Assembly (NCBI GenBank): GCA_033809415.1
Contig: JAPXLT010000049.1
Coordinates: 1 to 21,309 of the forward strand
Length of the DNA: 21,309 nt
Direction: 5' to 3'
Source: JAQVUB01 sp033809415
Lineage (GTDB): Bacteria > Verrucomicrobiota > Lentisphaeria > Oligosphaerales > Oligosphaeraceae
The notes under the pieces were generated by a model. The model had not been told where the DNA came from, searched no databases, and was given only the letters and a program-made list of their open reading frames with translations. Every line of letters starts with the position of its first letter. The stretch's first letter is position 1. The position numbers were made by a program, and so were the translations under genes. This document shows positions 1 to 8,112 of this stretch, piece after piece.

Positions 1-363
1 TGTATGATTTTTTATGATTTTTCTTGAAATTCCGTTTTTCCGGCACTATGTTTTCCCCGTGGTTCAGACATCATCTAGCCCCACCCACCCAGGGGGCAAA
101 CCGCCCTTTGTATAAGGTACACGCGCGCGCGAAGCAGCCGTCGGACGGGGCAGACGGGACGCACGGAGTGGACATTGTGGACAGAACACAGACGTCCCGC
201 ACCACGCACCCCGCACCCCCTGTTATTCAGCAGGAAAAGACGGAAAGCACCTTCACAACCGGGACGGTTGCGCCACTCTTTAAAGCGCGGGCCATCTCAT
301 CCGTCGAAGCAACAACCCTATAAAAAATTTTCGTGCCTTTTCGTGCCTTTCGTTGTAAAAAAA
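1..363 (+). repeat. Composite intergenic repeat, copy A (runs off left edge)
   Basis: No gene is supported here. The stretch matches 14437-14755 in the same module order. First comes a leader around TTCCGGCACTATGTTTTC, with about 8 differences from the other copy over the first ~100 bases by hand alignment. Then follow CCACCCACCCAGGGGGCAA, an alternating CG tract (120-130), two TGGACA units (168-185), CACC-rich heptamer-like sequence (198-222), the palindrome CAACCGGGACGGTTG (258-272), ATCCGTCGAAGCAACAACCC, and the tail with TTCGTGCC units up to about 361. It abuts the 3' end of the gene stopping at 366. Divergence is highest in the middle modules. Confidence 0.8.
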
Positions 364-365
364 TT

Positions 366-1319
366 TTAAGTACCGAGTATTGGGATTTCGGCGCCCTGCT
401 TTTCTCGGCTTTCAATGCCGCCGATGACTAGCTGCATCAATTCACAGGTCTGAGAGAAGTCAAAGGGGCGTTTGCCGCTGCGAAGATAATCGACAAAGGC
501 GACCAGCTGTGCACGGAAAGTCCCATACGTATCAGTGCTGTGAAGAGTGGCTGACCCCAGAGTTCCGCTCAATGTCAGACTTGGATCATAAAACATATCA
601 TAAATATTGCAGATGACGATTTCGATGCCGCGCCGATGCCGCATGTGGACAATATTATGCCGGGAATCTCCCCGGTTGCTAATACTCAGGAAACCCGGTC
701 CGACGATCGGATAAATTGCCTCGAGCGCATGAATTCCATAGGTCTCCCACTTTTTTGACATTTTCATCATGACCAGGCGCAGGTCTCCAAATTCCCGGGT
801 GCGACCATCATGATACGGCACAAATGTTTTCACATAGCGCATGCAGCTCGAGGACATCAGCGGCTGCCCGGCTGCGACCGCATCCCGGAAGTATTGCAGG
901 TCTTCCCGGTTGTCGCAAAGGGGCTTGTCGATAAAGAGGGGCAGGCCGGCTTTGATAAAGGGACGGGCTCGCTCGACATGCTGATGACCGATATCCGTGG
1001 CAATAATGACCGCATCGACCTTGCCAATAAGATCTTCCGGACGATCCACAACTTGCGGAATTTTTGACAGACGGGCGACATGTTCAGCGTCAGAACGACG
1101 GTCGCAGTAGACGGCAACGACTTTGGCACCCGGAATGCCCATCGTAGCAGGGTCCTCCTTGTTCAGATAAGCCGGGATGCCGGCAAACGGACATTCCGCA
1201 GTCATCGCCTCCCGGTCATATCCATTGAAAATCGCGCTCCAGCTGTACGGATGACCATTGCCCTCAGTCATGCCGATAATGCCCAGGCGGATCGCTTGCG
1301 GGTTTGCAACTAAACTCAT
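366..1319 (-). CDS. Gfo/Idh/MocA-family NAD(P)-dependent oxidoreductase
   Basis: Predicted cytoplasmic sugar/polyol dehydrogenase of 317 residues. Seen in sequence: an N-terminal Rossmann start (IRLGIIGMTEGNGH, residues 10-23), a nucleotide-binding sheet reading KVVAVYCD (66-73), DAVIIATD (102-109), and DKP at 131-133, equivalent to the family's E-K-P motif with the conserved lysine. The C-terminal part has the usual alpha/beta substrate domain. I chose the ATG at 1319 because AGGGGGG lies about 6 bases upstream; a longer frame starting at 1364 would put that Shine-Dalgarno inside the gene. The gene diverges from the SDR gene, and its 3' end touches composite repeat A. The substrate cannot be told from sequence; a neighbouring SDR and aldo/keto reductase suggest a shared sugar pathway (inference). 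Confidence 0.9.
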   Translation of the reverse strand: MSLVANPQAIRLGIIGMTEGNGHPYSWSAIFNGYDREAMTAECPFAGIPAYLNKEDPATMGIPGAKVVAVYCDRRSDAEHVARLSKIPQVVDRPEDLIGKVDAVIIATDIGHQHVERARPFIKAGLPLFIDKPLCDNREDLQYFRDAVAAGQPLMSSSCMRYVKTFVPYHDGRTREFGDLRLVMMKMSKKWETYGIHALEAIYPIVGPGFLSISNRGDSRHNIVHMRHRRGIEIVICNIYDMFYDPSLTLSGTLGSATLHSTDTYGTFRAQLVAFVDYLRSGKRPFDFSQTCELMQLVIGGIESREKQGAEIPILGT

Positions 1320-1406
1320 ATTGCCCCCCTTTTTCGGGTTTTTTTTGTGCATTTCGTTGTTCAATCAGTATTAATATAACCGCAGAGAATTTCCGGGTGA
1401 CATGAT

Positions 1407-1434
1407 TTGCTTGCGCATGAAAGCACATTACATT
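1407..1434 (+). promoter_or_regulatory. Candidate promoter and operator between divergent genes
   Basis: TTGCTT (1407-1412) and TACATT (1429-1434), 16 bases apart, form a weak sigma70-like pair reading toward the SDR gene. Overlapping it is an imperfect 18-base dyad, TGCTTGCGCATGAAAGCA (1408-1425), with arms TGCTT and AAGCA. A dyad over the -35 box is where a LacI/GntR-type repressor site would lie. It is weak evidence in both respects. Confidence 0.3.
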
Positions 1435-1490
1435 GATTGAATTGCCAGAAGTGAAGTTTGCATCAGACACGCAGAAAAGGAGCATTAGGC

Positions 1491-2279
1491 ATGATGGTTT
1501 TGGAATCGTTTTCCCTGAAAGGTAGAACCGCACTAGTTACCGGTGGTGCAGGATTGTTTGGCAAGCAGATCGTCGAGGCATTGGCAGAAGCCGGCGCGGA
1601 AACGTTCCTGGCTTCCCGAAACTTGGCGGAACAAGAAAAGGTTGCGGAGGAATTTCGCAGCCGCAGGCTATCGGTAACTGCACTCGAACTTGATCTGGGC
1701 AATGAGAAAAGCATTGAAAAAACCATTGCTGAAATCATTGAACGCAGCGGACGCCTCGATGTTCTGGTTAACAATGCAGTGACCCGCTGTGCCTGCAAGA
1801 GCTGGAAGCTGTCCATGGATGATTTTGACCGCAGCCTGCGGGTCAACGCCTCCGGACTTTTCTGCATAACCAGGCTGGCCGCCGAGCAGATGAAGAAACA
1901 GCAGGCCGGCTCGGTTATCAATGTCGGAAGCTATATGGGTCTGCTGGGACCAAATCCGGTCAATTATGAGGGAACGGATATGTTTTCCAGAGATGCATCC
2001 CCTATCTATTTCTATGAAAAAGGCGGCATGGTCAATTTTACCCGCTTTGCCGCCAGTGTGCTGGGAATCTATGGGATCCGGGTCAATTGCATCAACCCAG
2101 GCGGCTTTCTGAATAATCAGCCCGAGGCATTTATCCGGCAGTACAGTGCCAATACGATGCTGGGGCGCCTGGCGAATGATTCCGACCTGAAGGGAGTCAT
2201 TGTTTTTCTGGCTTCTGACGCATCGCTGTATTTGACCGGCTGCAACATCCCGGTGGACGGTGGATATACTGCAAAATAA
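1491..2279 (+). CDS. Short-chain dehydrogenase/reductase (SDR)
   Basis: Cytoplasmic NAD(P)-dependent oxidoreductase of 262 residues. Seen: cofactor motif TGGAGLFG (17-24), the NNA motif (LVNNAV), Ser147 in NVGSYMG, a Y-x-x-x-K pair at Tyr173/Lys177, and the C-terminal RVNCINPGG and FLASDAS...TGCNIPVDGGY blocks typical of classical SDRs. The Ser-to-Tyr spacing of 26 is longer than the usual 12-14, filled by a GPNPVNYEGTDMFSRDASP segment. As I recall, PtmA-like and gluconate 5-dehydrogenase-like SDRs of glycan pathways have a comparable insertion. The start at 1491 is set by AAGGAG 8 bases upstream; an upstream ATG at 1458 has no such site. It is followed after 11 bases by the aldo/keto reductase, so the two are probably co-transcribed. 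Substrate unknown. Confidence 0.92.
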   Translation: MMVLESFSLKGRTALVTGGAGLFGKQIVEALAEAGAETFLASRNLAEQEKVAEEFRSRRLSVTALELDLGNEKSIEKTIAEIIERSGRLDVLVNNAVTRCACKSWKLSMDDFDRSLRVNASGLFCITRLAAEQMKKQQAGSVINVGSYMGLLGPNPVNYEGTDMFSRDASPIYFYEKGGMVNFTRFAASVLGIYGIRVNCINPGGFLNNQPEAFIRQYSANTMLGRLANDSDLKGVIVFLASDASLYLTGCNIPVDGGYTAK

Positions 2280-2290
2280 GGGAGGATATC

Positions 2291-3169
2291 GTGCAATTTT
2301 CACGGTTAATGCTGGGAACCGTTCAGTTCGGCATGGCCTACGGCATCAACAATCAACAAGGCAAACCGAACCCCGAATGCATCCAGGCAATTTTGCGAAC
2401 AGCAGCAGACAACGGAGTCAATGTCCTGGATACCGCGCGCAGTTACGGTGACAGCGAAGAGCAAATCGCAGCGGCACTGAAGAAAACCGGTCTGCAGAAA
2501 CACTTCAAAATCATCACCAAAATCCAGGTTTTTCCGAAAGACCTTCCGCATGGTGAGCGCGAAGCATGGGTCGAGCGTTCGCTCACCACTTCACTGAAAG
2601 CCCTGCAACGAGATGATGTCGAGGGGGTGCTGATTCATCATGAAAGCGAGCTGGACTCCCTTCCGCTGCTCGAGAAATATCGCGAGCGGGGCCTGGTGCA
2701 GTTTGTCGGTGCATCCCTCGATAGTAATCAGACCAGGGATATTGAAGCGCTGGATGCAACCCAGATACCTGGCAATATTCTGGATCGTCGTTTTACAGAG
2801 TATGCACACCGCGCGGCGGCTCGGGGCGGCCTGATTTTTGTGCGCAGCGTATATCTGCAAGGGCTTCTATTCAAACCGGAAGACCAGCTGCACCCGGTCT
2901 TCAAGGAAAAACTCCTGCCAGTGCGGCGGCAACTCGAAGCGCTGGCCCGGGAAGCCGCCCTGAAACCATCCGAACTGTATTTCCGCTATCTACTGAGCAA
3001 TCCGGATTTCACCTGCATCCTAAGCGGAGTAGATACCCCGGAACAACTGCTGGAAAACATAAGCATCGTACAAAAAGGAGCACTGCCGAAAGACCTACTG
3101 CGGAAAATCGCCGCTATCGTTCCAGAACTACCCGAGGAACTGATCCGACCATCAAGCTGGCCAAAATAA
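2291..3169 (+). CDS. Aldo/keto reductase
   Basis: Predicted cytoplasmic NADPH-dependent carbonyl reductase, 292 residues, close to the family length. The (beta/alpha)8 start LGTVQFGMAYG is followed by the catalytic tetrad positions Asp47 (VLDTA), Tyr52 (RSYG), Lys77 (IITK) and His116 (LIHH). The start is a GTG at 2291, supported by GGGAGG 5 bases upstream that overlaps the end of the SDR gene's stop region; I see no better start. The C-terminal half has the family's LYFRYLLSNPDFTCILSGVDTPEQLLENI segment in broken form (positions about 240-270). Second gene of a two-gene operon with the SDR. A role in sugar or polyol reduction fits the neighbours but is inferred. Confidence 0.92.
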   Translation: MQFSRLMLGTVQFGMAYGINNQQGKPNPECIQAILRTAADNGVNVLDTARSYGDSEEQIAAALKKTGLQKHFKIITKIQVFPKDLPHGEREAWVERSLTTSLKALQRDDVEGVLIHHESELDSLPLLEKYRERGLVQFVGASLDSNQTRDIEALDATQIPGNILDRRFTEYAHRAAARGGLIFVRSVYLQGLLFKPEDQLHPVFKEKLLPVRRQLEALAREAALKPSELYFRYLLSNPDFTCILSGVDTPEQLLENISIVQKGALPKDLLRKIAAIVPELPEELIRPSSWPK

Positions 3170-3193
3170 ACTCCCCATGATAGTGAACGCGCC

Positions 3194-3330
3194 CCGTCAA
3201 AGCAACAGCCCTATTTTTTGTCCACGGAAAGCACGGAAGGCGCTGAAAATTTTTTATAGGGTTTGCTGCTTCGACGGATGAGATTGCACGCGGATTAAAA
3301 AGTAGCGCAACCGTCCCGGTTGTGATTGAT
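3194..3330 (-). repeat. Intergenic repeat copy B with palindromic core
   Basis: This fills the first part of the 413-base gap 3170-3582. Arms 3194-3214 and 3256-3277 are imperfect inverted repeats (CCGTCAAAGCAACA... against ...TGCTGCTTCGACGG) around a core containing GTCCACGGAAAGCACGG. The element continues on the minus-strand orientation through GCACGCGG and the palindrome CAACCGTCCCGGTTG (3307-3321). It reads away from the stop codon of the aldo/keto reductase, the same polarity seen at other gene ends. Confidence 0.75.
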
Positions 3331-3437
3331 GTTTGCCCCTCCCACGTTGCAAGAGGCAAGATGCGGATCCGTCGGAGAAAAAGACGGAAATTGGTGATAG
3401 AATTTCTGAATGTTACGATCAGCACACTGCCCAACTC

Positions 3438-3539
3438 TAAAAAAAGTTCGTGCTTTTTCGTGCCTTTCGTGGTTAAAAACTCCTTTTTGGACACGGTCTA
3501 ATTAGGTCAATTTGATTTTTGATTGATATCAGACCGTGT
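3438..3539. repeat. Repeat tail plus 9-bp-arm stem-loop
   Basis: 3438-3480 is another copy of the TTCGTGC/TTCGTGGTTAAAAAC tail. It is followed by ACACGGTCT (3491-3499) and its complement AGACCGTGT (3531-3539), 31 bases apart. The loop sequence (about 3509-3530) recurs inverted at 13858-13879, and the CCTTTTTGGAC piece recurs inverted near 7735. The stem lies about 44 bases beyond the stop of the 910-residue protein gene, so a transcript-end role is possible, but there is no clean U-run. I see no gene in 3540-3582. Confidence 0.6.
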
Positions 3540-3582
3540 TTAAAAGGTTGCGATGCCTGAACTGTCGTATCGTCCTTTGTTC

Positions 3583-6315
3583 TCAATCCCTTATTTCAAG
3601 AATGCGGATATCGCCGGCGGGAACCGTCAAAGTCAGGTCCTTTGAACCTGTGAACCATTCACGAATCGATTTGGCTTTGAACTTAGGGGTCACGGTGACT
3701 TTGGCATCAAATTTACTGTCCGGTTTCCGCTGCGGATACTGCCAGGTAGCATTGAAGCCAACTCCGTAATTGTTGTATAACACCACCAGCCAGCCTTTTT
3801 TGTTGCGGTTCACATGGAATTGAATGTCCCCATCGATTGTGACGGGCAGCGCCTCACGCCCCAGCTGCAGCATCAGGTCATGGAATATGTTCAGCATGGC
3901 GCTATTAGAGTAGCGCTCCTTCAGAAAATCCGGCATGGTCAGGATGACACGTCCCTTGCCGTACTTTCTGATCAGCACCAGCGGGTCCCGGACATCATCG
4001 GCGGTAAAAACCGGCACTTCCGTCCCCTTGGCGGCCTGGGCAACGGTATAGGTAAAGGGAATGCGCTCCTCGAGAGTCTTGCCGGAGAAACGGCTGTAGC
4101 TGATCCTGGACTTGCGGCGTTCCGCCGTGATTTCCGCGCCAAAGAAGCCCCTGGGGAACTTATCCACCACGGATTCAACCTGCTTGTAGTTGATGACCAG
4201 CTTGCCGCCCCGCTTGACGTAGGTCACCAGCTTCGCGGCAAACGCATCGTCAATGGGCACATCGCCACAGAAGAAGATGGCAGGATAACTGTTCAGCGTC
4301 TCCTGGCTCGAGGCGTTGGTAATCACGTCAAACACATCACCATGTGCAGACGTGCGGAAACCGCGGCTGTAGCAGATTTTTTCCTTATCCTCAGGGAACA
4401 GACTGTTCATCAAAGCGTGCATCATCAAATCCCCCTCCGTATTGTCAAACAGTCCCCAGGGCGTGCCATGGTAATTGGAGAAATGGCCGTGATACTGATC
4501 CCACATGATGGCTACAGGCGTGTAGATGGCGCCGCGGTCTTCTTTGCAGACGATGTTATCATAGAAGTCGGACATCATTTCACCCATAGGTGAAAGGTAG
4601 TGCTTGATATCACGCAGGTTCACCAGCAATGGGTCTTCCTTGTCAATCGTCTTGTAGTCGTAACGGGCGTACATCAGATAGTGCCCGCATTCATCAAAGA
4701 AGGTGTTGGCGCCCGCCATATAGGCATACACAAAGCAGCGGTACCAGTCCATATGCTGCACACCGAATTCAGGCCCCTCCATCATAAACCAGTAGCTGTC
4801 GCCCTTCTTAGTCATACGATGCCTGCGTGTTCCAGGAAACAGCGCTCTGCGGTAATCATTGAAGGTGTAATGCCGCGATGCACCTTCCCAGCCGGGGAAC
4901 ACGATCTTATCCTCGTGGGTGGTCAAATAGATTCTGTAAGGTCTGCCATACTGGCGCGCTGCACCGCGGGACACCGCATAACTGAAAGGCATGCACAAGG
5001 TCTTCGGGCCGCATTCGCAGCCGGCCATGCGGAAGCCCATGCTCAAGTAAAGATGATCGGTAAATGTGGCGGATACGGGGGAACGGTATGGCTGCAGTTC
5101 GGGATAGAACACAGCCCAGTCACGGATGAAGGTGCGGCGCGTGTCAAAAGCCACGCTCTTCAACGCCTCGTATGCCTCTTTCTTATTCTGTGGGTTAAGA
5201 CCAGCCAGTCCCATGATCATCGGGAAACCGCCTGAAGGTCCCACGGATTCATTTTCATCCAGGGCAAGCAGGCGCTTGCCGTACTTGGCGACAAATTCAT
5301 CACGCGCCTCCTTGCTGATCTGCAGCATATTTTCATAGGTGTGGTAGCCGCCGTCAATACTGTAGTAGATGGGATTGTCGCACTTGGTCAGGATATGGGT
5401 TGCCGCCGCTGATTTATTTGCCAGCAGTTTCTCGAGGGTATGGAGAGGTTGGCGCATACCATGGTCAAGTTCCCAGCAATGCACCTGATAAGCTGCATCC
5501 TGGAACAAGGGCAGGCTATTCTCGACATTCGGAACGGAGAAATCAGTCATTTTGGGAAGGAAGACGAAGTGGAAATCCTTGCCGCTCTGCTCGAAAACAT
5601 AAGGCTTCCAGACCTTGGCAACCTTGCATTCCTTGGCGGATTTAACGGCCATCTCGATGGGCGCCATGACCTTGAACTGCGCAGCCAGCTGCTCTGTCTT
5701 TCGTAGCTCACTTTCTGCCTGGGAAGCCAGAGCCTTTTTGCTGGCTTCTATTTCCGCCTTGCTGCCAAGGTAGAAATACTGATGGAAGCGGGGATCGGCA
5801 AAGGAAACCTCCCCCAACGGAAACAAGGCAAGAGATTCTTTTCCATCGCTCATGACGACATTGCCCTTGTAGACCCGGTGACCATGGATCATCTCGAGCG
5901 GTAAGCTCAGTTCAATGACCCCTTCCCTAGTCGCCGCATTCCAGCCCTTGCCAGGAAACTGCCTGCCATCGAAGGTAACACCAAATATGCTGATTTGCTC
6001 ATCTTCGCCAAAGCGGAGCTCGACCCTGGGAGAATTAAAGAAGCCTTTCTTTGTATCGTTTTTTGCAGATTCCGAAGGCGTAAATTTCAATGCAATGTAA
6101 ATATGGCTGTCGTCATAGCCCATGTACAGTTCGACTGGGTTCTTTGCGATTTCCTTTGTTACAGGCACGGTAAATGGCACGTCGATCTTGCAGCCGGCCC
6201 ATTCCTCGATCCCGATGACACCATCTACAGCAGGCGCTGTCGCCACCCTCGGCACGGTAACATCGGCCATAAGCATCCTCGCCGCAAGCAAGGCTAACAT
6301 TGCTAGTTTTTTCAT
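3583..6315 (-). CDS. Secreted CBM9-like / glycosidase-like protein
   Basis: A 910-residue protein with a signal-peptide-like N-terminus (KKLAMLALLAARMLMA). Residues ~20-200 resemble the CBM9/DOMON-like fold (APAVDGVIGIEEWAG; LYMGYDDSHIYIALKF; PRVELRFG). Residues ~230-580 look like a TIM-barrel hydrolase: LLALDENES, the EGPEFG motif (513-518), and FFDECG with Asp541/Glu542 at a strand end. Residues ~597-830 resemble the glutamine-amidotransferase-like domain seen in GH42-type enzymes (VAIMWDQYHGHF; YVKRGGKLVINY; YGKGRVILTMPD), followed by a small beta domain. The start at 6315 has AAGGAG 7 bases upstream. The role is probably extracellular or periplasmic polysaccharide processing. No specific GH family can be assigned by eye and the catalytic residues are guesses. 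Confidence 0.8.
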   Translation of the reverse strand: MKKLAMLALLAARMLMADVTVPRVATAPAVDGVIGIEEWAGCKIDVPFTVPVTKEIAKNPVELYMGYDDSHIYIALKFTPSESAKNDTKKGFFNSPRVELRFGEDEQISIFGVTFDGRQFPGKGWNAATREGVIELSLPLEMIHGHRVYKGNVVMSDGKESLALFPLGEVSFADPRFHQYFYLGSKAEIEASKKALASQAESELRKTEQLAAQFKVMAPIEMAVKSAKECKVAKVWKPYVFEQSGKDFHFVFLPKMTDFSVPNVENSLPLFQDAAYQVHCWELDHGMRQPLHTLEKLLANKSAAATHILTKCDNPIYYSIDGGYHTYENMLQISKEARDEFVAKYGKRLLALDENESVGPSGGFPMIMGLAGLNPQNKKEAYEALKSVAFDTRRTFIRDWAVFYPELQPYRSPVSATFTDHLYLSMGFRMAGCECGPKTLCMPFSYAVSRGAARQYGRPYRIYLTTHEDKIVFPGWEGASRHYTFNDYRRALFPGTRRHRMTKKGDSYWFMMEGPEFGVQHMDWYRCFVYAYMAGANTFFDECGHYLMYARYDYKTIDKEDPLLVNLRDIKHYLSPMGEMMSDFYDNIVCKEDRGAIYTPVAIMWDQYHGHFSNYHGTPWGLFDNTEGDLMMHALMNSLFPEDKEKICYSRGFRTSAHGDVFDVITNASSQETLNSYPAIFFCGDVPIDDAFAAKLVTYVKRGGKLVINYKQVESVVDKFPRGFFGAEITAERRKSRISYSRFSGKTLEERIPFTYTVAQAAKGTEVPVFTADDVRDPLVLIRKYGKGRVILTMPDFLKERYSNSAMLNIFHDLMLQLGREALPVTIDGDIQFHVNRNKKGWLVVLYNNYGVGFNATWQYPQRKPDSKFDAKVTVTPKFKAKSIREWFTGSKDLTLTVPAGDIRILEIRD

Positions 6316-6421
6316 TTCACATCTCCTTGTCATGCATATTTCATCAGAATTCACCATGCAAAATCTTCTCCGCAGGGAGTTTTCATTCTATGAACCACGT
6401 CGGAAAATGTCTCGTTTTTTA

Positions 6422-6597
6422 ATGGACAGGGACACGATGGACACAATGGACGTCATGGACACAAATGGACACGTTTTTATGGACAGAATGGACACACGTA
6501 CAGCAGGTGACGTCTTTGAACCTGTCCATTCGTCCATCAAACGGAAAGTCCATCGTGTCCATTCCGTCCATGATGTCCATTCTTGTCCATGTCCATG
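6422..6597. repeat. TGGAC/GTCCA inverted array
   Basis: In the 323-base gap 6316-6638, seven TGGAC units (6422-6494) are followed by eight GTCCA units (about 6523-6595), so the two halves are complementary and converge on a spacer near 6500-6520. Transcribed from either strand this could form a long imperfect hairpin of roughly 70-base arms. Unit spacing is irregular (8-13 bases). The same TGGACA word occurs near 168-185, 14597-14615 and 21104-21163. It sits between two same-strand secreted-protein genes and could separate their transcription (inference). The rest of the gap shows nothing clear. Confidence 0.75.
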
Positions 6598-6638
6598 AAA
6601 ATGAATGAAAACGCCCTATTCTTCTCCGCGACTGATTA

Positions 6639-7706
6639 TTACTTCCAATTGCCGATTTTCAGGTTGTGGATGATGACAGTTCCCTTGCCGGTAGCTGTAT
6701 CCGGCACATCGTCAATGCCGATGGTGATGCTCTTCAATGGCAAATCCAGATGCTGATTCTTGTCTCCGCCCCAGATGGAATCCAGCACATTATAGGGTTC
6801 TTCCTTGGGCAATGCCAGCGTATAGGTAAGGGTTTTGCGACCGACAAAATCCAGGTTCAAGGGCTTGTAGCACCAATGCGACTCCCCACCGGCATCCACC
6901 AGCACAAAGAACAGGCGATGCCCCTCGGCACTGCACTCGAGGTCCATGCTCACTTTGGCGGCGGAGACGATCTCCTTATTGATGTCGAACATTATGGCAT
7001 CGTGCTTATCTGTAGTGAAATTGTAGTTGATGATAAAAGCGCCGTCCTTATGCTCGACGGAAGCGCCTTCTGGCAGAGCCTTTGCAACAGCGCCATCTTC
7101 ATGGGCGCGCACATTGCTGGGCTTTTCCTGGCTCAAGTCCAAAGTGCCCATGGGATGCACAACCGGCACGATCACCGGCAGGCTGTGGACGACCTGCTTC
7201 TTGACTGCATCACCGGCGCCGATCTCCTTCAGTGACGCCTCTTTCAACAGGACATCGCAGGCACCCCAAAGGATGACAGGACGAAACAGTATCTTATCTG
7301 ACTCCAAATCCTCGGGCACTGAAAACTCCAGCACATGGGTATCCTCATCTTGCTGACCGACCACCGTGCGCAAAGTTTTGTTCCATTTGCTGCCAGCAAC
7401 ATACACGGACAAAACACCAACCTTTCCGCCTTCACCGCATTTGGCGGAAAACGTACATGAATAACGGTACTTGCGACCGCGAACAAGCTGCACAGACTGC
7501 GCCAAGCCCTGATGCAAACCAGGCGTCTCGGCACGCAGGCAGACACCGCCACCAACGCCTTCCAAAATTTGCAGGTCGCTCCTCTTGCCCCAGTTTTCCC
7601 AGCCCTGCCCCTTATTCTCGAAGCGAGGATTCTTGAACAATTCTGTCGGTTCACCAGCAACCGCCATTCCAACCAATAGAGCCAAAGCCAGCAATGAACG
7701 TCTCAT
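6639..7706 (-). CDS. Secreted carbohydrate-binding-like protein
   Basis: A 355-residue protein with a clear signal peptide (MRRSLLALALLVGMAVAG, residues 1-18). Residues ~20-165 resemble a CBM4/9-type jelly roll (ELFKNPRFENKGQGWENWG; YRYSCTFSAKCG; FSVPEDLESDKILFRPV). After a linker, residues ~220-355 form a second beta-rich module ending in GTVIIHNLKIGNWK, again like a ligand-binding sandwich. No catalytic domain is visible, so it more likely binds glycan than cleaves it. The start at 7706 is fixed by AAGGAG 8 bases upstream and by the signal peptide; the frame stays open to 7838 but that extension reads through repeat sequence. The neighbouring CBM9-like protein gene is on the same strand across a structured gap. 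Confidence 0.75.
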   Translation of the reverse strand: MRRSLLALALLVGMAVAGEPTELFKNPRFENKGQGWENWGKRSDLQILEGVGGGVCLRAETPGLHQGLAQSVQLVRGRKYRYSCTFSAKCGEGGKVGVLSVYVAGSKWNKTLRTVVGQQDEDTHVLEFSVPEDLESDKILFRPVILWGACDVLLKEASLKEIGAGDAVKKQVVHSLPVIVPVVHPMGTLDLSQEKPSNVRAHEDGAVAKALPEGASVEHKDGAFIINYNFTTDKHDAIMFDINKEIVSAAKVSMDLECSAEGHRLFFVLVDAGGESHWCYKPLNLDFVGRKTLTYTLALPKEEPYNVLDSIWGGDKNQHLDLPLKSITIGIDDVPDTATGKGTVIIHNLKIGNWK

Positions 7707-7727
7707 GAACTCTTCTCCTTTTTTACC

Positions 7728-7775
7728 TAGACCCGTCCAAAAAGGATTTTTTAACCACGAACCACACGAAATTTT
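7728..7775 (-). repeat. Inverted copy of repeat tail
   Basis: AGACCCGTCCAAAAAGGA followed by TTTTTTAACCACGAACCACACGAAATTTT is the reverse orientation of 3450-3499, including the GTCC-AAAAAGGA junction. It lies directly upstream of the Shine-Dalgarno of the secreted protein gene starting at 7706, so it is in that gene's 5' untranslated or promoter region. Confidence 0.65.
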
Positions 7776-7784
7776 TCGTACTAC

Positions 7785-8092
7785 TATCACCCAGAATCTT
7801 GTTTTTTGTGAAAGATTTTTCTGAAAAGAAAGCTTCAAATCATTGGCATATAAGCACTTCTCCGTCTGATTGTGGTGCCTTTACAAGGCGCTGCCGTTGG
7901 GTGGGTTTCTCACCCCAGGCCAGGGGTTAAGCATGGTGAAGCACCTACGGCGCAATGCGTTACGCCAATCCGCCGATCTGTCAGATAAAACAACCACCTA
8001 GACTGCAAATCCACAAGCAATCTCATCCGTCGAAGCAGCAAACCCTAGAAAAAATTTTCCGAGTTTTTCGTGCTTTCCGTGGTTAAAAAAAT
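7785..8092 (+). repeat. Composite intergenic repeat, type II copy 1
   Basis: This fills most of the gap 7707-8112. Module order matches 14047-14337: TCACCC...CTTGT...GTGAAAGATTT, then a GCC-rich hairpin region (degenerate here, about 7880-7930), CGCCGATCTG, TGCAAATCC, CAATCTCATCCGTCGAAGCAGC, AACCCTAGAAAAAATTTTC, and a TTTCGTGCTTTCCGTGGTTAAAA tail near the 3' end of the creatininase-family gene. This copy is more degenerate than the second one. No gene is visible. Confidence 0.65.
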
Positions 8093-8112
8093 CTTTATTA
8101 CGGGTTCGTCCG

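Noticed and set aside
24..323. Plus-strand frame beginning MKFRFSGTMFS, with a similar frame at 14459-14674
   Set aside because: The shared N-terminal peptide comes from the shared repeat leader; after about 25 residues the two diverge, the lengths differ and neither has a Shine-Dalgarno or domain.
1458..1490. Extended SDR N-terminus from the ATG at 1458
   Set aside because: The AAGGAG ribosome site falls after that ATG, and SDRs start close to the Rossmann strand.
3491..3539. Rho-independent terminator
   Set aside because: The stem is separated by a 31-base loop and is not followed by a clean T-run on the minus strand; kept only as a stem-loop repeat.
3814..5235. Long plus-strand frames of 259 and 211 codons
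   Set aside because: They lie wholly antisense to the 910-residue protein gene, which has a signal peptide, a good ribosome site and recognisable domains.
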